A stretch of 64,000 bases of DNA from an uncultured Alteromonadaceae bacterium (GTDB lineage Bacteria; Pseudomonadota; Gammaproteobacteria; Enterobacterales; Alteromonadaceae). The stretch spans positions 62,001 through 126,000 of the forward strand of contig CANMXU010000012.1 in NCBI GenBank assembly GCA_947501935.1. Direction: 5' to 3'. Under the pieces are notes generated by a model, which saw only the letters and a list, made by a program, of their open reading frames with translations, searched no databases and was not told where the DNA came from. Shown here in pieces: positions 18,764 through 27,426 of the stretch (its first letter is position 1; each line of letters opens with the position of its first letter). Position numbers and translations under genes: made by a program.

Positions 18764-20161
18764 ATGAAAAAAACACTTTCTACACTTTGCTTGGCAGTTG
18801 CCATTGCTTCTTGTGCTACAACTGAACCTACTTTGGATAGTTCGCAGCCAACAAATCTGATTACGCAGCCTAAAAATATTATTATGATCGTTGGCGACGG
18901 TATGGGCCCTGCTTATACAACCGCTTATCGTTACTTTAAAGATGATCCTAATACTGAGGTTATAGAAGAAACGGTTTTTGATCGTCACAATGTTGGCATG
19001 AGTAGTACCTATCCTGCTCGTGTATCTGGTTATGTTACTGACTCTGCCGCAAGTGCCACAGCTTTATCATCAGGCACTAAAACCTATAATGGCGCTATCG
19101 GTATTGATGTTGACAAAAATCCAGTACAAACGGTATTAGAATGGGCAAAACTTCAAGGTAAAAAAACAGGAGTGGTGGTAACCTCGCAAATTAACCACGC
19201 AACACCGGCATCTTACCTTGCCCATAATGAAAGTCGTAATAATTACAATGAAATTGCTGATAGTTATATAGATAACGGCATTAAAGCAGACATTTATTTA
19301 GGTGGCGGTTGGCAATACTTTATTCGTGAAGACCGTGATCTAGTAGCAGAGTTTAAAGCTAACGGCTTTCATTATATTGATAATTACGCCGAGCTAGCTG
19401 ATCTACCCGCGAATAAACCTGTGCTAGGTTTATTTGATAAAAAAGGCTTACCTTGGGCTTTAGATGATAGTAATCAACATCGCCTTTTAGCATTAACACA
19501 AGCGGCAACTACTCAATTAGAAAATGACAACGGTTATTTTATGTTGGTTGAAGCTAGCCAAATTGATTGGGGTGGACATGCCAATGATATCGCCGCCTCA
19601 ATTGCTGAAATAGATGACTTAGCAAAAACGGTTGAATACTTAGAGCAATATGTTAAATCTAACCCAGACACATTAGTGGTTATTACCGCCGACCATAGCA
19701 CTGGAGGCTTTACTTTGGGTGCCAATGGTACTTATGCGTGGCGACCTGATGTACTAAGAACCATGAAAATGTCAGCAACAGCTATTTCAAAAAAATTAGC
19801 CAATATTGACATTACTCAAAAAGCTGCCAGTGAGTTATTTAACTTCAGCCTAACTAAAAAAGAAGTATTGAAGTTACAACAAGCGAAATATCACGCTAAA
19901 GAAGCGCTTGCCCAATTTTTGGCATTATCTGCCCAAGAAAAGAGTGAAACTAAAAAGAAAAAACCAAATGTTGCTGGCGCAGTTTATAAAGCAGTAAACA
20001 AGGTTATTGATAACAGAACCAATACCGGTTGGACATCGGGTGGTCATACAGCAGTTGACGTACCTGTATTCGCGTTTGGTCAGCAAAGCGAGCAATTTTA
20101 CGGTAAGTTAGATAATACCGATATTGCTAAAAAAATCTTTACCCTACTTGGTAAAAAATAA
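18764..20161 (+). CDS. phoA: Alkaline phosphatase, PhoA family, predicted lipoprotein
   Basis: This metalloenzyme releases phosphate from phosphomonoesters outside the cytoplasm. In 465 residues it keeps the PhoA core: MIVGDGMGPAYT with the first metal aspartate, DSAASATALSSGTKTYNG with nucleophile Ser94 (Ser102 in E. coli), TSQINHATPASYLAH, EASQIDWGGHAND and TADHSTGG with zinc ligands, and GGHTAVDVPVFAFG. The N-terminus ends in IASC, so Cys17 is probably lipidated and the enzyme membrane-tethered, unlike soluble E. coli PhoA. I chose the ATG at 18764 over a TTG one codon earlier. Next to nucleoside genes, it could dephosphorylate nucleotides to transportable nucleosides; this role is inferred. 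Confidence 0.92.
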   Translation: MKKTLSTLCLAVAIASCATTEPTLDSSQPTNLITQPKNIIMIVGDGMGPAYTTAYRYFKDDPNTEVIEETVFDRHNVGMSSTYPARVSGYVTDSAASATALSSGTKTYNGAIGIDVDKNPVQTVLEWAKLQGKKTGVVVTSQINHATPASYLAHNESRNNYNEIADSYIDNGIKADIYLGGGWQYFIREDRDLVAEFKANGFHYIDNYAELADLPANKPVLGLFDKKGLPWALDDSNQHRLLALTQAATTQLENDNGYFMLVEASQIDWGGHANDIAASIAEIDDLAKTVEYLEQYVKSNPDTLVVITADHSTGGFTLGANGTYAWRPDVLRTMKMSATAISKKLANIDITQKAASELFNFSLTKKEVLKLQQAKYHAKEALAQFLALSAQEKSETKKKKPNVAGAVYKAVNKVIDNRTNTGWTSGGHTAVDVPVFAFGQQSEQFYGKLDNTDIAKKIFTLLGKK

Positions 20162-20233
20162 TAGTTAATCGCAGAAAAGTAGTAAGCACAGCTCGTAAAC
20201 CAACGGCGAATCACTTAACAGCAAATACTCATT

Positions 20234-20264
20234 AAAAAAGCTAAACGAAATGTTTAGCTTTTTT
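20234..20264. terminator. Bidirectional terminator between phoA and yajD
   Basis: AAAAAAGCTAAAC and GTTTAGCTTTTTT form a stem around GAAAT with A and T tracts on both sides, serving the two convergent genes. Confidence 0.85.
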
Positions 20265-20303
20265 ATTTCTGATGCTGCTCAGACATATTTATTATTAAAC
20301 CTG

Positions 20304-20648
20304 CTATTTTTTTAACATCGACTTTAAATCAGCAAAGGGATTGTAGGTTGCTGAGTCTTGTTCGTTGTTGGTACTTGAGGCATCGGTTTGATATTTTGCA
20401 TGCTGAGTATATTTATCGTGCTCATTGTCGTGACAATAAATACACAACAATTCCCAATTACTACCATCACTTGGGTTGTTGGTATGATCATGGTCGACAT
20501 GATGAACGGTAAGTTCTTTTAAAGTGGAAAAAACAAATTCACGGGCACAACGACCACAAAGCCAAGGGTATAATTTTAACGCTTGGTCACGATAACCTGC
20601 TTCTTGGCGTTTATAATTAACACTAGAGCCTAATTTATCTGAAGACAT
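20304..20648 (-). CDS. yajD: HNH nuclease family protein YajD
   Basis: This is a 114-residue small HNH-endonuclease-fold protein. It aligns with E. coli YajD along its whole length by eye: ESGYR-like EAGYRDQALKLYPWLCGRCAREF, ELTVHHVDHDHTNNPSDGSNWELLCIYCHDNEH and the C-terminal YNPFADLKSMLKK. Two CxxC pairs (CGRC, CIYC) form a zinc site and the HHVDHDH stretch with the following Asn-His forms the HNH active site. Nuclease activity is expected from the family, but the biological role is not established. It is monocistronic and converges with the phosphatase gene. Confidence 0.92.
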   Translation of the reverse strand: MSSDKLGSSVNYKRQEAGYRDQALKLYPWLCGRCAREFVFSTLKELTVHHVDHDHTNNPSDGSNWELLCIYCHDNEHDKYTQHAKYQTDASSTNNEQDSATYNPFADLKSMLKK

Positions 20649-21165
20649 ATCTACAACTACCTTTAAACATCAATAACTAAACAAAGTATACCAATGATTA
20701 ATCACTAAAAGCTTGCAGAAAAACAGATAAATAACAAATGATGAATGATTATTTACTTAACTAAATAACCGATAAGACTTTGTTAGCTCATTCTTTGTTA
20801 GCCGCTATGCGCCTATTTTATATAAGTTCAAGCTATCGCTTGTTAAATAGTTTGAATATTTGCGTAATCGTGATGTTAACTTGGGTGATCGGGTCAATAA
20901 ATAGCCAGAGCTATTTTATTTTTTAACCAGCTAGCAATCTGGCCGAGAAAATACTTTAAAACCCCCTTAAAAGTAGCAAAACTCATAGCTAATGAAATCG
21001 TTCATTTTTCATTAAAAAAGTTCATTTTATAATCGTTATTCTATCTAGTGGTTCGCAGTACAAATTGTAACGAAAAATCAGGCAGTTATTGCCCTTAAAA
21101 ATAGCATTTACACTAACTTTAGATTAAGTTTGCTGCTTTATTAACACAGTTAACCAGAGCGCCTT
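20649..21165. other. Intergenic region upstream of the zapA-min operon
   Basis: This 517-base AT-rich region has no supported gene. It should contain the promoters for yajD (leftward) and the zapA-minCDE run (rightward). A direct repeat of GTTCATTTT near 21000-21033 is visible. I looked for a 6S RNA, which neighbours zapA in many gammaproteobacteria, and did not recognise one here. Confidence 0.5.
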
Positions 21166-21396
21166 ATGTCAGAAAATACTCTCCATCAACTCGAACAACT
21201 GATCGAACTTATTATTGAAAAAAATAATCATTTAAAAAGCCAGATAGCTGCACTTGAAAATCAAAATGTTTTATTAAAAGACGAAAATGAAGTGTTTCAA
21301 CTAGAAGCTTTAGAAAGTGAAGAAAAACAAAAGCAAACTAATGACGTATTAAGCAATCTTTTAGTTAAATTACAAAGTGCACAAGAGCACAGTTAA
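21166..21396 (+). CDS. Small coiled-coil protein, TIGR02449-like, ZapB-resembling
   Basis: This 76-residue acidic, almost entirely helical protein (HQLEQLIELIIEKNNHLKSQ and onward) shows heptad-like spacing of Leu/Ile and a run of Asn, Gln and Glu typical of a short dimeric coiled coil. It resembles the small family named TIGR02449 that often precedes zapA, and in general character ZapB, the coiled-coil partner of ZapA. Its stop codon overlaps the zapA start (TAATG), so translation of the two is probably coupled. A role in Z-ring assembly is inferred from position and architecture, not shown. Confidence 0.8.
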   Translation: MSENTLHQLEQLIELIIEKNNHLKSQIAALENQNVLLKDENEVFQLEALESEEKQKQTNDVLSNLLVKLQSAQEHS

Positions 21397-21677
21397 TGTC
21401 TGCACAAGACACAATCGGCATTAGCATTAAAATAATGGGAAAGCAGCACCAGTTTGCTTGCCCAACAGAACAAGCAAAAGATTTTAAGCAGGCAGCAAAT
21501 AACCTTGCTGCATTGTGTGATGATATAAAGAGCAACAGCAGTATTGCCAGCAGCGAGCGCGCCTTGTTGGTTGCGTCAATTAACTTAAGTTATTCATTGT
21601 TAATGGCGAATAATCAACTAGAGCATGATAGCAAAAGCCAAATGGCATTAATTGCGTCATTAAAAAAGGCCTTATAA
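21396..21677 (+). CDS. zapA: Cell division protein ZapA
   Basis: ZapA binds FtsZ and bundles its filaments, stabilising the Z ring at midcell. The 93-residue protein has the family N-terminal globular part (ISIKIMGKQHQFACPTEQAKDFKQAANNLA) and a C-terminal coiled coil (about 55-93). Its ATG overlaps the stop of the preceding coiled-coil gene by one base, and minC starts 49 bases after its stop. This puts the FtsZ activator in the same run as the Min inhibitor system. In E. coli zapA and minCDE are unlinked. Confidence 0.9.
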   Translation: MSAQDTIGISIKIMGKQHQFACPTEQAKDFKQAANNLAALCDDIKSNSSIASSERALLVASINLSYSLLMANNQLEHDSKSQMALIASLKKAL

Positions 21678-21725
21678 CCCTTTTTATCTAGATATAAAGT
21701 TGTTTTTATTTAGGAAAACCAAATT

Positions 21726-22439
21726 ATGGCAAATAGCAGTATCGAATTTAAATGTACGAGCTTTTCACTTTCTGTTTTGCATTTAAAAACGTCAGTGCTT
21801 GCCGATGTGCGTGCCATTTTAACCAAAAAAATTGCGCAAGCTCCTGATCTATTTAATCTTGTACCTGTAGTGGTAAATATTGAGGAAATAGCAGGAGAAG
21901 TTGATTATTTAGCGATAAAAGAATTAATTCAAGCGCTTAATTTTACCTTTGTTGGCTTTACCGGCGCTATCGAAAAAGAACAAAAATTACTGATCCGTAA
22001 ACTTGGTTTCTCTTTTGTTAATAGCGCTAAAAAGTCTTCAACAAGTACCGGCAATAGCGAAGTAAGTAAAGCGCAAAGTGCGGTCAAAGTATTTCCAGAA
22101 AAAACAGCATTATATAGCGATAAAGTGCATCGTGGTCAAATTCGTTCAGGACAGCAGGTATACGCACAAGGTCAAAACTTAGTCGTAATCGGCTCGGTTT
22201 CTGCCGGTGCTGAAGTGATCGCTGATGGCAATATACATGTTTATGGCGCCCTGCGCGGCCGAGCAATTGCCGGTGCAAAAGGACACCAACAAGCACAAAT
22301 ATATTGTCAAAACCTTGAAGCTGAATTGGTTTCAATTAACGGTAATTATTGGTTGAGTGAGTCGATGGAACAACACTGGGCCTCGCCAGTTTATATACAT
22401 TTGAATGACAACGAATTAACGTCTTCAAAACTCATTTAA
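21726..22439 (+). CDS. minC: Septum site-determining protein MinC
   Basis: MinC antagonises FtsZ polymerisation away from midcell and is recruited to the membrane by MinD. The 237-residue protein has an N-terminal FtsZ-inhibiting domain (about 1-105), a Ser/Thr-rich linker near 100-120, and the C-terminal beta-helix that starts [23 protein letters not shown], including the conserved RSGQ MinD-contact motif and [13 protein letters not shown]. An AGGA ribosome-binding site precedes the ATG. minD begins 29 bases downstream, in the standard minCDE order. Confidence 0.96.
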   Translation: MANSSIEFKCTSFSLSVLHLKTSVLADVRAILTKKIAQAPDLFNLVPVVVNIEEIAGEVDYLAIKELIQALNFTFVGFTGAIEKEQKLLIRKLGFSFVNSAKKSSTSTGNSEVSKAQSAVKVFPEKTALYSDKVHRGQIRSGQQVYAQGQNLVVIGSVSAGAEVIADGNIHVYGALRGRAIAGAKGHQQAQIYCQNLEAELVSINGNYWLSESMEQHWASPVYIHLNDNELTSSKLI

Positions 22440-22468
22440 TTTCACATTTATTATAGGATATTTGCTCT

Positions 22469-23278
22469 ATGGCACGAATAATAGTTGTTACATCAGGTAA
22501 AGGTGGTGTTGGTAAAACCACATCAAGTGCTGCAATTGGTATTGGCCTAGCGTTAAAAGGCCATAAAGTAGTATTGATAGATTTTGATATTGGTTTACGT
22601 AACCTTGATTTGATCATGGGTTGTGAACGCCGAGTAGTTTACGACTTTGTTAATGTAATTAAGGGCGAAGCTACGCTAAACCAGGCGTTAATTAAAGATA
22701 AACGTGTTAGCACTTTGTCGATTTTACCTGCTTCACAAACACGCGATAAAGACGCCTTAGATAAAGAAAGTGTTGGTAAAGTATTAACTGAGCTTGGTGA
22801 AACTTACGACTACATTATTTGTGATTCACCTGCGGGAATTGAAGCAGGAGCAATGATGGCACTTTATTATGCCGATGAAGCTATTGTGACAACCAACCCT
22901 GAAGTTTCATCGGTACGTGATTCTGACCGAATTTTAGGCATGCTTGCTAGTCGCTCTCGCCGAGCAGAGTTGAACTTAGAGCCAATTAAAGAGCATTTAT
23001 TATTAACGCGCTATTCACCAAAACGTGTTACTGAAGGTGAAATGTTAAGCGTTGAAGATGTAGAAGATATTTTATCCATTCCATTGCTTGGTGTTATTCC
23101 TGAGTCACAAGCGGTACTTAAGGCATCTAATGCTGGCGAGCCGGTAATTTTAGATAAAGAAAGTGATGCCGGCCAAGCTTACCAAGATGTTGTTAACCGT
23201 TTATTAGGTGACAGCGTTGATTTTAGGTTTTTAGTCGCAGAGAAAAAAGGCATTTTTAGTCGCATGTTCGGAGGTTAG
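22469..23278 (+). CDS. minD: Septum site-determining ATPase MinD
   Basis: MinD is the membrane-cycling ParA-type ATPase that carries MinC and oscillates with MinE. The 269-residue protein shows the deviant Walker [11 protein letters not shown] (two lysines, Lys11 and Lys16), [18 protein letters not shown] as switch I region and [11 protein letters not shown] as Walker B. The C-terminal GIFSRMFGG is the amphipathic membrane-targeting helix. minE begins immediately after, with its ribosome-binding site GGAGG inside the minD 3' end. Confidence 0.97.
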   Translation: MARIIVVTSGKGGVGKTTSSAAIGIGLALKGHKVVLIDFDIGLRNLDLIMGCERRVVYDFVNVIKGEATLNQALIKDKRVSTLSILPASQTRDKDALDKESVGKVLTELGETYDYIICDSPAGIEAGAMMALYYADEAIVTTNPEVSSVRDSDRILGMLASRSRRAELNLEPIKEHLLLTRYSPKRVTEGEMLSVEDVEDILSIPLLGVIPESQAVLKASNAGEPVILDKESDAGQAYQDVVNRLLGDSVDFRFLVAEKKGIFSRMFGG

Positions 23279-23279
23279 C

Positions 23280-23561
23280 ATGGCATTACTGGATTATTTT
23301 TTACATAAAAAAGACAAGCCGGTAACAACGGCATCAAAGGCAAAAGAACGTTTACAAATTATTGTTGCCCATGAGCGTAACAATAGAAAGGTACAGCCTG
23401 ATTATTTACCTGATCTAACTAAAGATATTTTGGCCGTATTGCGAAAATACATTCAGGTATCAGATGAAAGTCTGTCAATAAACCTTGATAACAAAGGCGG
23501 TGAATTAAACGTGCTTGAGTTAAATATAGAATTGCATGATGAACAACATCCACAGACATAA
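23280..23561 (+). CDS. minE: Cell division topological specificity factor MinE
   Basis: MinE stimulates MinD ATPase and drives pole-to-pole oscillation. The 93-residue protein has the N-terminal membrane-binding start [10 protein letters not shown], the MinD-contact helix [14 protein letters not shown] (about 21-34) and the C-terminal topological specificity domain ending [11 protein letters not shown]. The ATG follows the minD stop by a single base. It ends the operon; the downstream gene is on the other strand. Confidence 0.96.
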   Translation: MALLDYFLHKKDKPVTTASKAKERLQIIVAHERNNRKVQPDYLPDLTKDILAVLRKYIQVSDESLSINLDNKGGELNVLELNIELHDEQHPQT

Positions 23562-23736
23562 TTTATAACTTAGTTAAATTATGTCTGAACATAGTTGTTG
23601 TGAATTCCCTGCTAAGGTTGCGAAAACTACTTGGCAGAGAGCGTTTGCTGTTCTTGTTATAAAAGTATGCCCGATATAAAAAGTGTTCGTTATTATAAAA
23701 TATGAACGAGTTTATAAAAGCGACAATAACAAAAAA

Positions 23737-23760
23737 AGCCATAGTGATTTAACTATGGCT
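23737..23760 (-). terminator. Terminator of the LytS/LytTR two-component operon
   Basis: AGCCATAG and CTATGGCT form an eight-base stem; on the minus strand it is followed by seven T. It lies about 80 bases after the regulator stop. Confidence 0.75.
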
Positions 23761-23837
23761 TAAGCTCTAAAACGATTTAGTTTATACGTAAATTTTTTCA
23801 GCAGAAAACTGATTCGATAAACTTCAAAAAACTGATA

Positions 23838-24662
23838 TTAGCTATATACCGCTAACTTAACTTTTTCTTTATAACTTCTACTTACTTTAAGCTCTTTACC
23901 GTTGTTCATCACCAAGAAGTATTCGCCATTAAGTTGGCTACAAAACTTTTTAATATAGTTTTTATTAACAATTGTTGAACGATGGCTACGAATAAATAAA
24001 GTAGGATCTAAACTTTCTTCTAATTGCTTCATCGTTTGTCTGAGAATATGGGTACTTTCATCAGTGTGAACGCACATATAATCGCCAGCAGCATCTATCC
24101 ATAAAATGTCATTTACAGGTACACGGCTGGTTTCGCCGGCATCTTTAATCGCTAAAATATCTGAATATTTATGTAAATTTACCGGACGATTCTCAGCAAG
24201 TTTAGCGAGAATATTATCGGTATCATTACCGGTAACTTCACTAACAATTTTAACTAACTCTGAGGCATGCAACGCATTTTGATGTTGCTCAATATGCGCA
24301 CGAATTTTATCTATGGTTTGAGCCAAACGTATTTCATCAGCCGGCTTTAACAAATAATCAAGCGCGTGTACGTCGAATGCTTTAATCGCGTACTGATCGA
24401 AGGCGGTAACAAAAACAATATTCGGCAAGGGTAAATTTTGGTCGATAAGCTGCTGAACAACTTGGAAACCATTTAAGCCGGGCATTTGAATATCTAAAAA
24501 CATGACATCGGGCTGATAAGCACGAACAGCTTCTATCGCTTCTCGGCCATTGCTGCACTGAGCAACTAATTGAAAATCAGGAAAGTCTTTTAACCTTATT
24601 TCTAAACCTTTGCGCGCGAGCGGTTCATCATCAACAATAATCGTTTTGAATATACGGCTCAT
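23838..24662 (-). CDS. LytTR-type response regulator
   Basis: This 274-residue response regulator has a receiver domain (about 5-120) with acidic pocket Asp11/Asp12, phosphoacceptor Asp57 in FLDIQMPG and the VTAFDQYAIKAF switch region. The C-terminal LytTR DNA-binding domain (about 165-272) contains ILWIDAAGDYMCVHT and FIRSHRSTIVNKNYI. It belongs to the AlgR/LytR/BtsR class that binds DNA through beta strands. The start overlaps the kinase stop by one base (TAATG), so the two are translationally coupled. No target gene is obvious beside it. Confidence 0.92.
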   Translation of the reverse strand: MSRIFKTIIVDDEPLARKGLEIRLKDFPDFQLVAQCSNGREAIEAVRAYQPDVMFLDIQMPGLNGFQVVQQLIDQNLPLPNIVFVTAFDQYAIKAFDVHALDYLLKPADEIRLAQTIDKIRAHIEQHQNALHASELVKIVSEVTGNDTDNILAKLAENRPVNLHKYSDILAIKDAGETSRVPVNDILWIDAAGDYMCVHTDESTHILRQTMKQLEESLDPTLFIRSHRSTIVNKNYIKKFCSQLNGEYFLVMNNGKELKVSRSYKEKVKLAVYS

Positions 24663-25756
24663 TATTCGCTTTCCAATTCATAAGGTAATCTAATACTAAC
24701 TTTAACACCTGTAGGCATATTATGTGAAACTACCAATGAAAAGTTATGCGGATATAATGCTGAAAGTCGTTCACGGCTGTTAGTTAGTCCTAAACCATTT
24801 TCACGGAATAAGTTACCATCGACGATGTCAGCGCCAGGTCCGTTATCAGCCAATTCAATTAACAAATCATGACCAAAGCGCTGAATGGTAATAGTAATAC
24901 TGCCGCCCTGCTCTTTAACGGCAATGGCATACTTAATCGCGTTCTCAGCTAAAGGTTGTAATATCATGCTCGGCACTAAGGCTTGTTGGCAGTCTTTGTC
25001 GATATTAAAAACCACTCTTAGTCGTTCTTCAAAACGTACTTTTTCAATATCTAAGTATAAAGTTAACGCATCAACTTCACTATTAACGGTGACTTTTTTC
25101 ATTGGATCTTTATCAAGTGAATAGCGTAAAAACTCGCTGAGCTTTGTCACCATACGATTGGCAGTTTTGTTTTCTTCTACCAAAATAAGCGTTGAAATGG
25201 CGTTAAGGGTATTAAATAAAAAATGCGGATTAAGTTGGTAACGTAGCATTTTTAATTGTGCTTGATGCGCTACAGTATTGGCCTTTAGCACGTTTTGCTT
25301 TTCTTTTTGCAGCATTTGGTAGTATTTAATACCAAAGTACAAACCACTCCAACTTAATATTATATAAAACGACCAAACACTCGATTCGGTATAATAAAGC
25401 CAGAAATCAGGACGATAACCATGTTTATAAATTTCCCAATGGTTAATATTTTTAACTACTTGCCATAAAACGCCGGTGATATATGAAGAAAAAATAACAA
25501 CGAAGGCTATTTTTAGTGGTGCGAAATCCCAAATACGGCGATATACATAACGCAAAGGAATGGTAAATAACCAACCTGCGTAGGCATTTAAAAAGATGAT
25601 AATAACGAAGATGTCACGTAAGTCATGTAACAAAGAGCCAAGGTAATGCACCAAAGCAAAGCCAAACCAGCCAGCGCTTTGCAATAGCCAAAAAAATCGA
25701 TTTCTATCTTCTACCAGAGCTTTCCAGTTCACATTATTCAACCGCTGTTTGTTCAC
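24662..25756 (-). CDS. LytS/BtsS-type sensor histidine kinase
   Basis: This 364-residue kinase has four predicted membrane segments in its first 150 residues (about 26-46, 48-68, 80-100 and 126-144), a short coiled linker, and a His_kinase domain with LRYQLNPHFLFNTLNAI (phosphoacceptor His178) and a GHKL ATPase part (NAIKYAI, ADNGPGADI, GLGLTNSRERL). It has no PAS, GAF or periplasmic domain, so the signal is probably sensed in or near the membrane. The start is a GTG at 25756; I see no ATG for the annotated N-terminus, and nearby TTG or GTG codons could substitute. It partners the downstream LytTR regulator. Confidence 0.9.
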   Translation of the reverse strand: MNKQRLNNVNWKALVEDRNRFFWLLQSAGWFGFALVHYLGSLLHDLRDIFVIIIFLNAYAGWLFTIPLRYVYRRIWDFAPLKIAFVVIFSSYITGVLWQVVKNINHWEIYKHGYRPDFWLYYTESSVWSFYIILSWSGLYFGIKYYQMLQKEKQNVLKANTVAHQAQLKMLRYQLNPHFLFNTLNAISTLILVEENKTANRMVTKLSEFLRYSLDKDPMKKVTVNSEVDALTLYLDIEKVRFEERLRVVFNIDKDCQQALVPSMILQPLAENAIKYAIAVKEQGGSITITIQRFGHDLLIELADNGPGADIVDGNLFRENGLGLTNSRERLSALYPHNFSLVVSHNMPTGVKVSIRLPYELESE

Positions 25757-25822
25757 TCTTTAATTATAGAGGGCTAACTATGAAGGTCATTACCACTTGC
25801 CTTGACTTTTAAGCGGTTTATC

Positions 25823-26779
25823 TCATTTAGCACTTAAGTTTTCTGATAATAAGCCAAAGCGGTCAAAGCATTGTAACTGGCTTTGCGCTTGTAATTGAAA
25901 AAATTGCTTATTTGCTCTAATTTGACTTTCATCTTGATACCAGAGGCCGTTAATTAAATAACAACATGGTAAATAATAGTTTAACAACTCAATATTAACG
26001 GTATGTCCGCTCAGTTGCTGATAAACACTAATAACGTCAGACTGTATATCTTCCCCAACATGAGTCACTAAATTATTAATAGCAATAAACATGGCAAGAT
26101 CAAATTCGGCTGGTGCTAAACTTGCGCATTCATAATCGAGCAACCAATATTTTTGTAAGTTATTTATTGGCGCACTTTTTTGAGTAATTGGTTTTATTTG
26201 CTCAATGAGTATATTTGAAAAATTAACATCGCCATGACAAATGCATAAATTATTATGCTGATTAAGTAACTGTATTTGTTCATCGATAGTACTAAGCCAA
26301 TGCTTAATAGCTAATTGATGAGCAGATGTAAGATTACTGGTTATTAATAGTTGCTGAATAATATCGCTGATGTTTAACGGCGCGAGTTTATTTTCACTTA
26401 CTACTTGGTTATGTAACTTAACCATTAAAGCTAGTGCCACTTGAACTTTATCTTTAATCGCACCTTCGTGAGAGGTTAAAGAAGTGCCGTCAATAAACTC
26501 ACACACCAGCCAATTTTCACATTGCTGTATAACCAATGGCGCTAAACCTTGTTTGGCTGCAGCACTATGAACAATTTTTTCCGTGCTAGCTGTGTCACGC
26601 CCAGTCAAATATTTAACAAAGTAATTATTGGTTAAGCCCGTATGAGTTGAAGAATGATAACTCACCTTAAAACATTGATGACTACTGCCTGTTTCAATAG
26701 GTTGAATTTGGCAAGCCCCGCCACTGAAACAAGTTAACTTGCTGATATCATCATATAGGCTAGGCATGATATTTGGCAT
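25823..26779 (-). CDS. Aminoglycoside/choline-kinase-fold phosphotransferase, probable thiamine kinase
   Basis: This 318-residue protein has the APH/choline kinase fold: glycine-poor N-lobe IETGSSHQCFKV with FVKYL, the catalytic loop CHGDVNFSNIL (His182, Asp184) and the metal-binding LLDYECA (Asp215, Glu217). It is the last gene of an operon headed by a TPP riboswitch and lies eight bases after a PnuT-type transporter gene. I infer that it phosphorylates imported thiamine to thiamine monophosphate, as E. coli ThiK (YcfN) of the same superfamily does. Sequence alone does not settle the substrate; choline or an aminosugar are alternatives. Start codons at 26779 and 26767 are both possible. Confidence 0.75.
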   Translation of the reverse strand: MPNIMPSLYDDISKLTCFSGGACQIQPIETGSSHQCFKVSYHSSTHTGLTNNYFVKYLTGRDTASTEKIVHSAAAKQGLAPLVIQQCENWLVCEFIDGTSLTSHEGAIKDKVQVALALMVKLHNQVVSENKLAPLNISDIIQQLLITSNLTSAHQLAIKHWLSTIDEQIQLLNQHNNLCICHGDVNFSNILIEQIKPITQKSAPINNLQKYWLLDYECASLAPAEFDLAMFIAINNLVTHVGEDIQSDVISVYQQLSGHTVNIELLNYYLPCCYLINGLWYQDESQIRANKQFFQLQAQSQLQCFDRFGLLSENLSAK

Positions 26780-26787
26780 GCTTAATA

Positions 26788-27426
26788 TTAATGCTCAAAA
26801 GAGCTGACACCAATAGGCACAGCTTTACGATAATTGGCTTGCCATTGAACATAACCAAATAATGCAATAAATACATACAAGATAAATAAAACGGCGGTTG
26901 GTTGCAGGTCTTTTTCGATATATAAATAAATAGAGACCGCGTCAATCACTACCCAATAAAGCCAGTTTTCTAGTACTTTTTTGGCAACTAAATAGGTAGC
27001 AAATACCGCAAATACTGTTGTTGCCGAGTCAAGGTATGGAAAATCTGTTGGGGTATAATTGGCCATCAACCAACCAACAATAACCGAAATAAAACTCAGC
27101 AGCGCTATTGCTTTTATATGCCAGCTAAATGCCCATGATTGAATAGCTTGTGCTTGTTTATTTTGGGCAGGTATATTATTCCAGCAATACCAGCCGTATA
27201 TTGCCATGGCTAAATAATACACTTGTAATATACTATCCATCCAAAGATAAACATCATAAAAAATTACCGTATAAATAACCGTACTTACGATAGCAGCAGG
27301 CCAGCACCAGCTATTTTCTTTTGCAGCTAACACCACATAAAGTAATGAGCTGATCACAGCGAGTAATTCCCACAGCGGCAAGCTTAGAAAATACTGATAA
27401 GTTTCGGTAAGCATTTGGCTTAACAT
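26788..27426 (-). CDS. pnuT: PnuC-family transporter, probable thiamine permease PnuT
   Basis: This 212-residue inner-membrane protein of the PnuC family has about seven hydrophobic segments. Family landmarks include LLYVVLAAKENSWCWPAAIVST near the start, YYLAMAIYGWYCW in the middle and VIDAVSIYLYIEKDLQPTAVLFILYV near the C-terminus. PnuC members facilitate uptake of pyridine nucleosides or vitamins that are trapped by phosphorylation; those downstream of TPP riboswitches are called PnuT and take thiamine. It overlaps the upstream YkoF-like gene by seven bases and is followed by the kinase that could trap the substrate. Thiamine specificity is inferred from the operon and riboswitch. Confidence 0.85.
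   Translation of the reverse strand: MLSQMLTETYQYFLSLPLWELLAVISSLLYVVLAAKENSWCWPAAIVSTVIYTVIFYDVYLWMDSILQVYYLAMAIYGWYCWNNIPAQNKQAQAIQSWAFSWHIKAIALLSFISVIVGWLMANYTPTDFPYLDSATTVFAVFATYLVAKKVLENWLYWVVIDAVSIYLYIEKDLQPTAVLFILYVFIALFGYVQWQANYRKAVPIGVSSFEH

Noticed and set aside
20649..21165. 6S RNA gene near zapA
   Set aside because: The characteristic long near-symmetric hairpin with a central bubble could not be recognised, and zapA is followed directly by minC.
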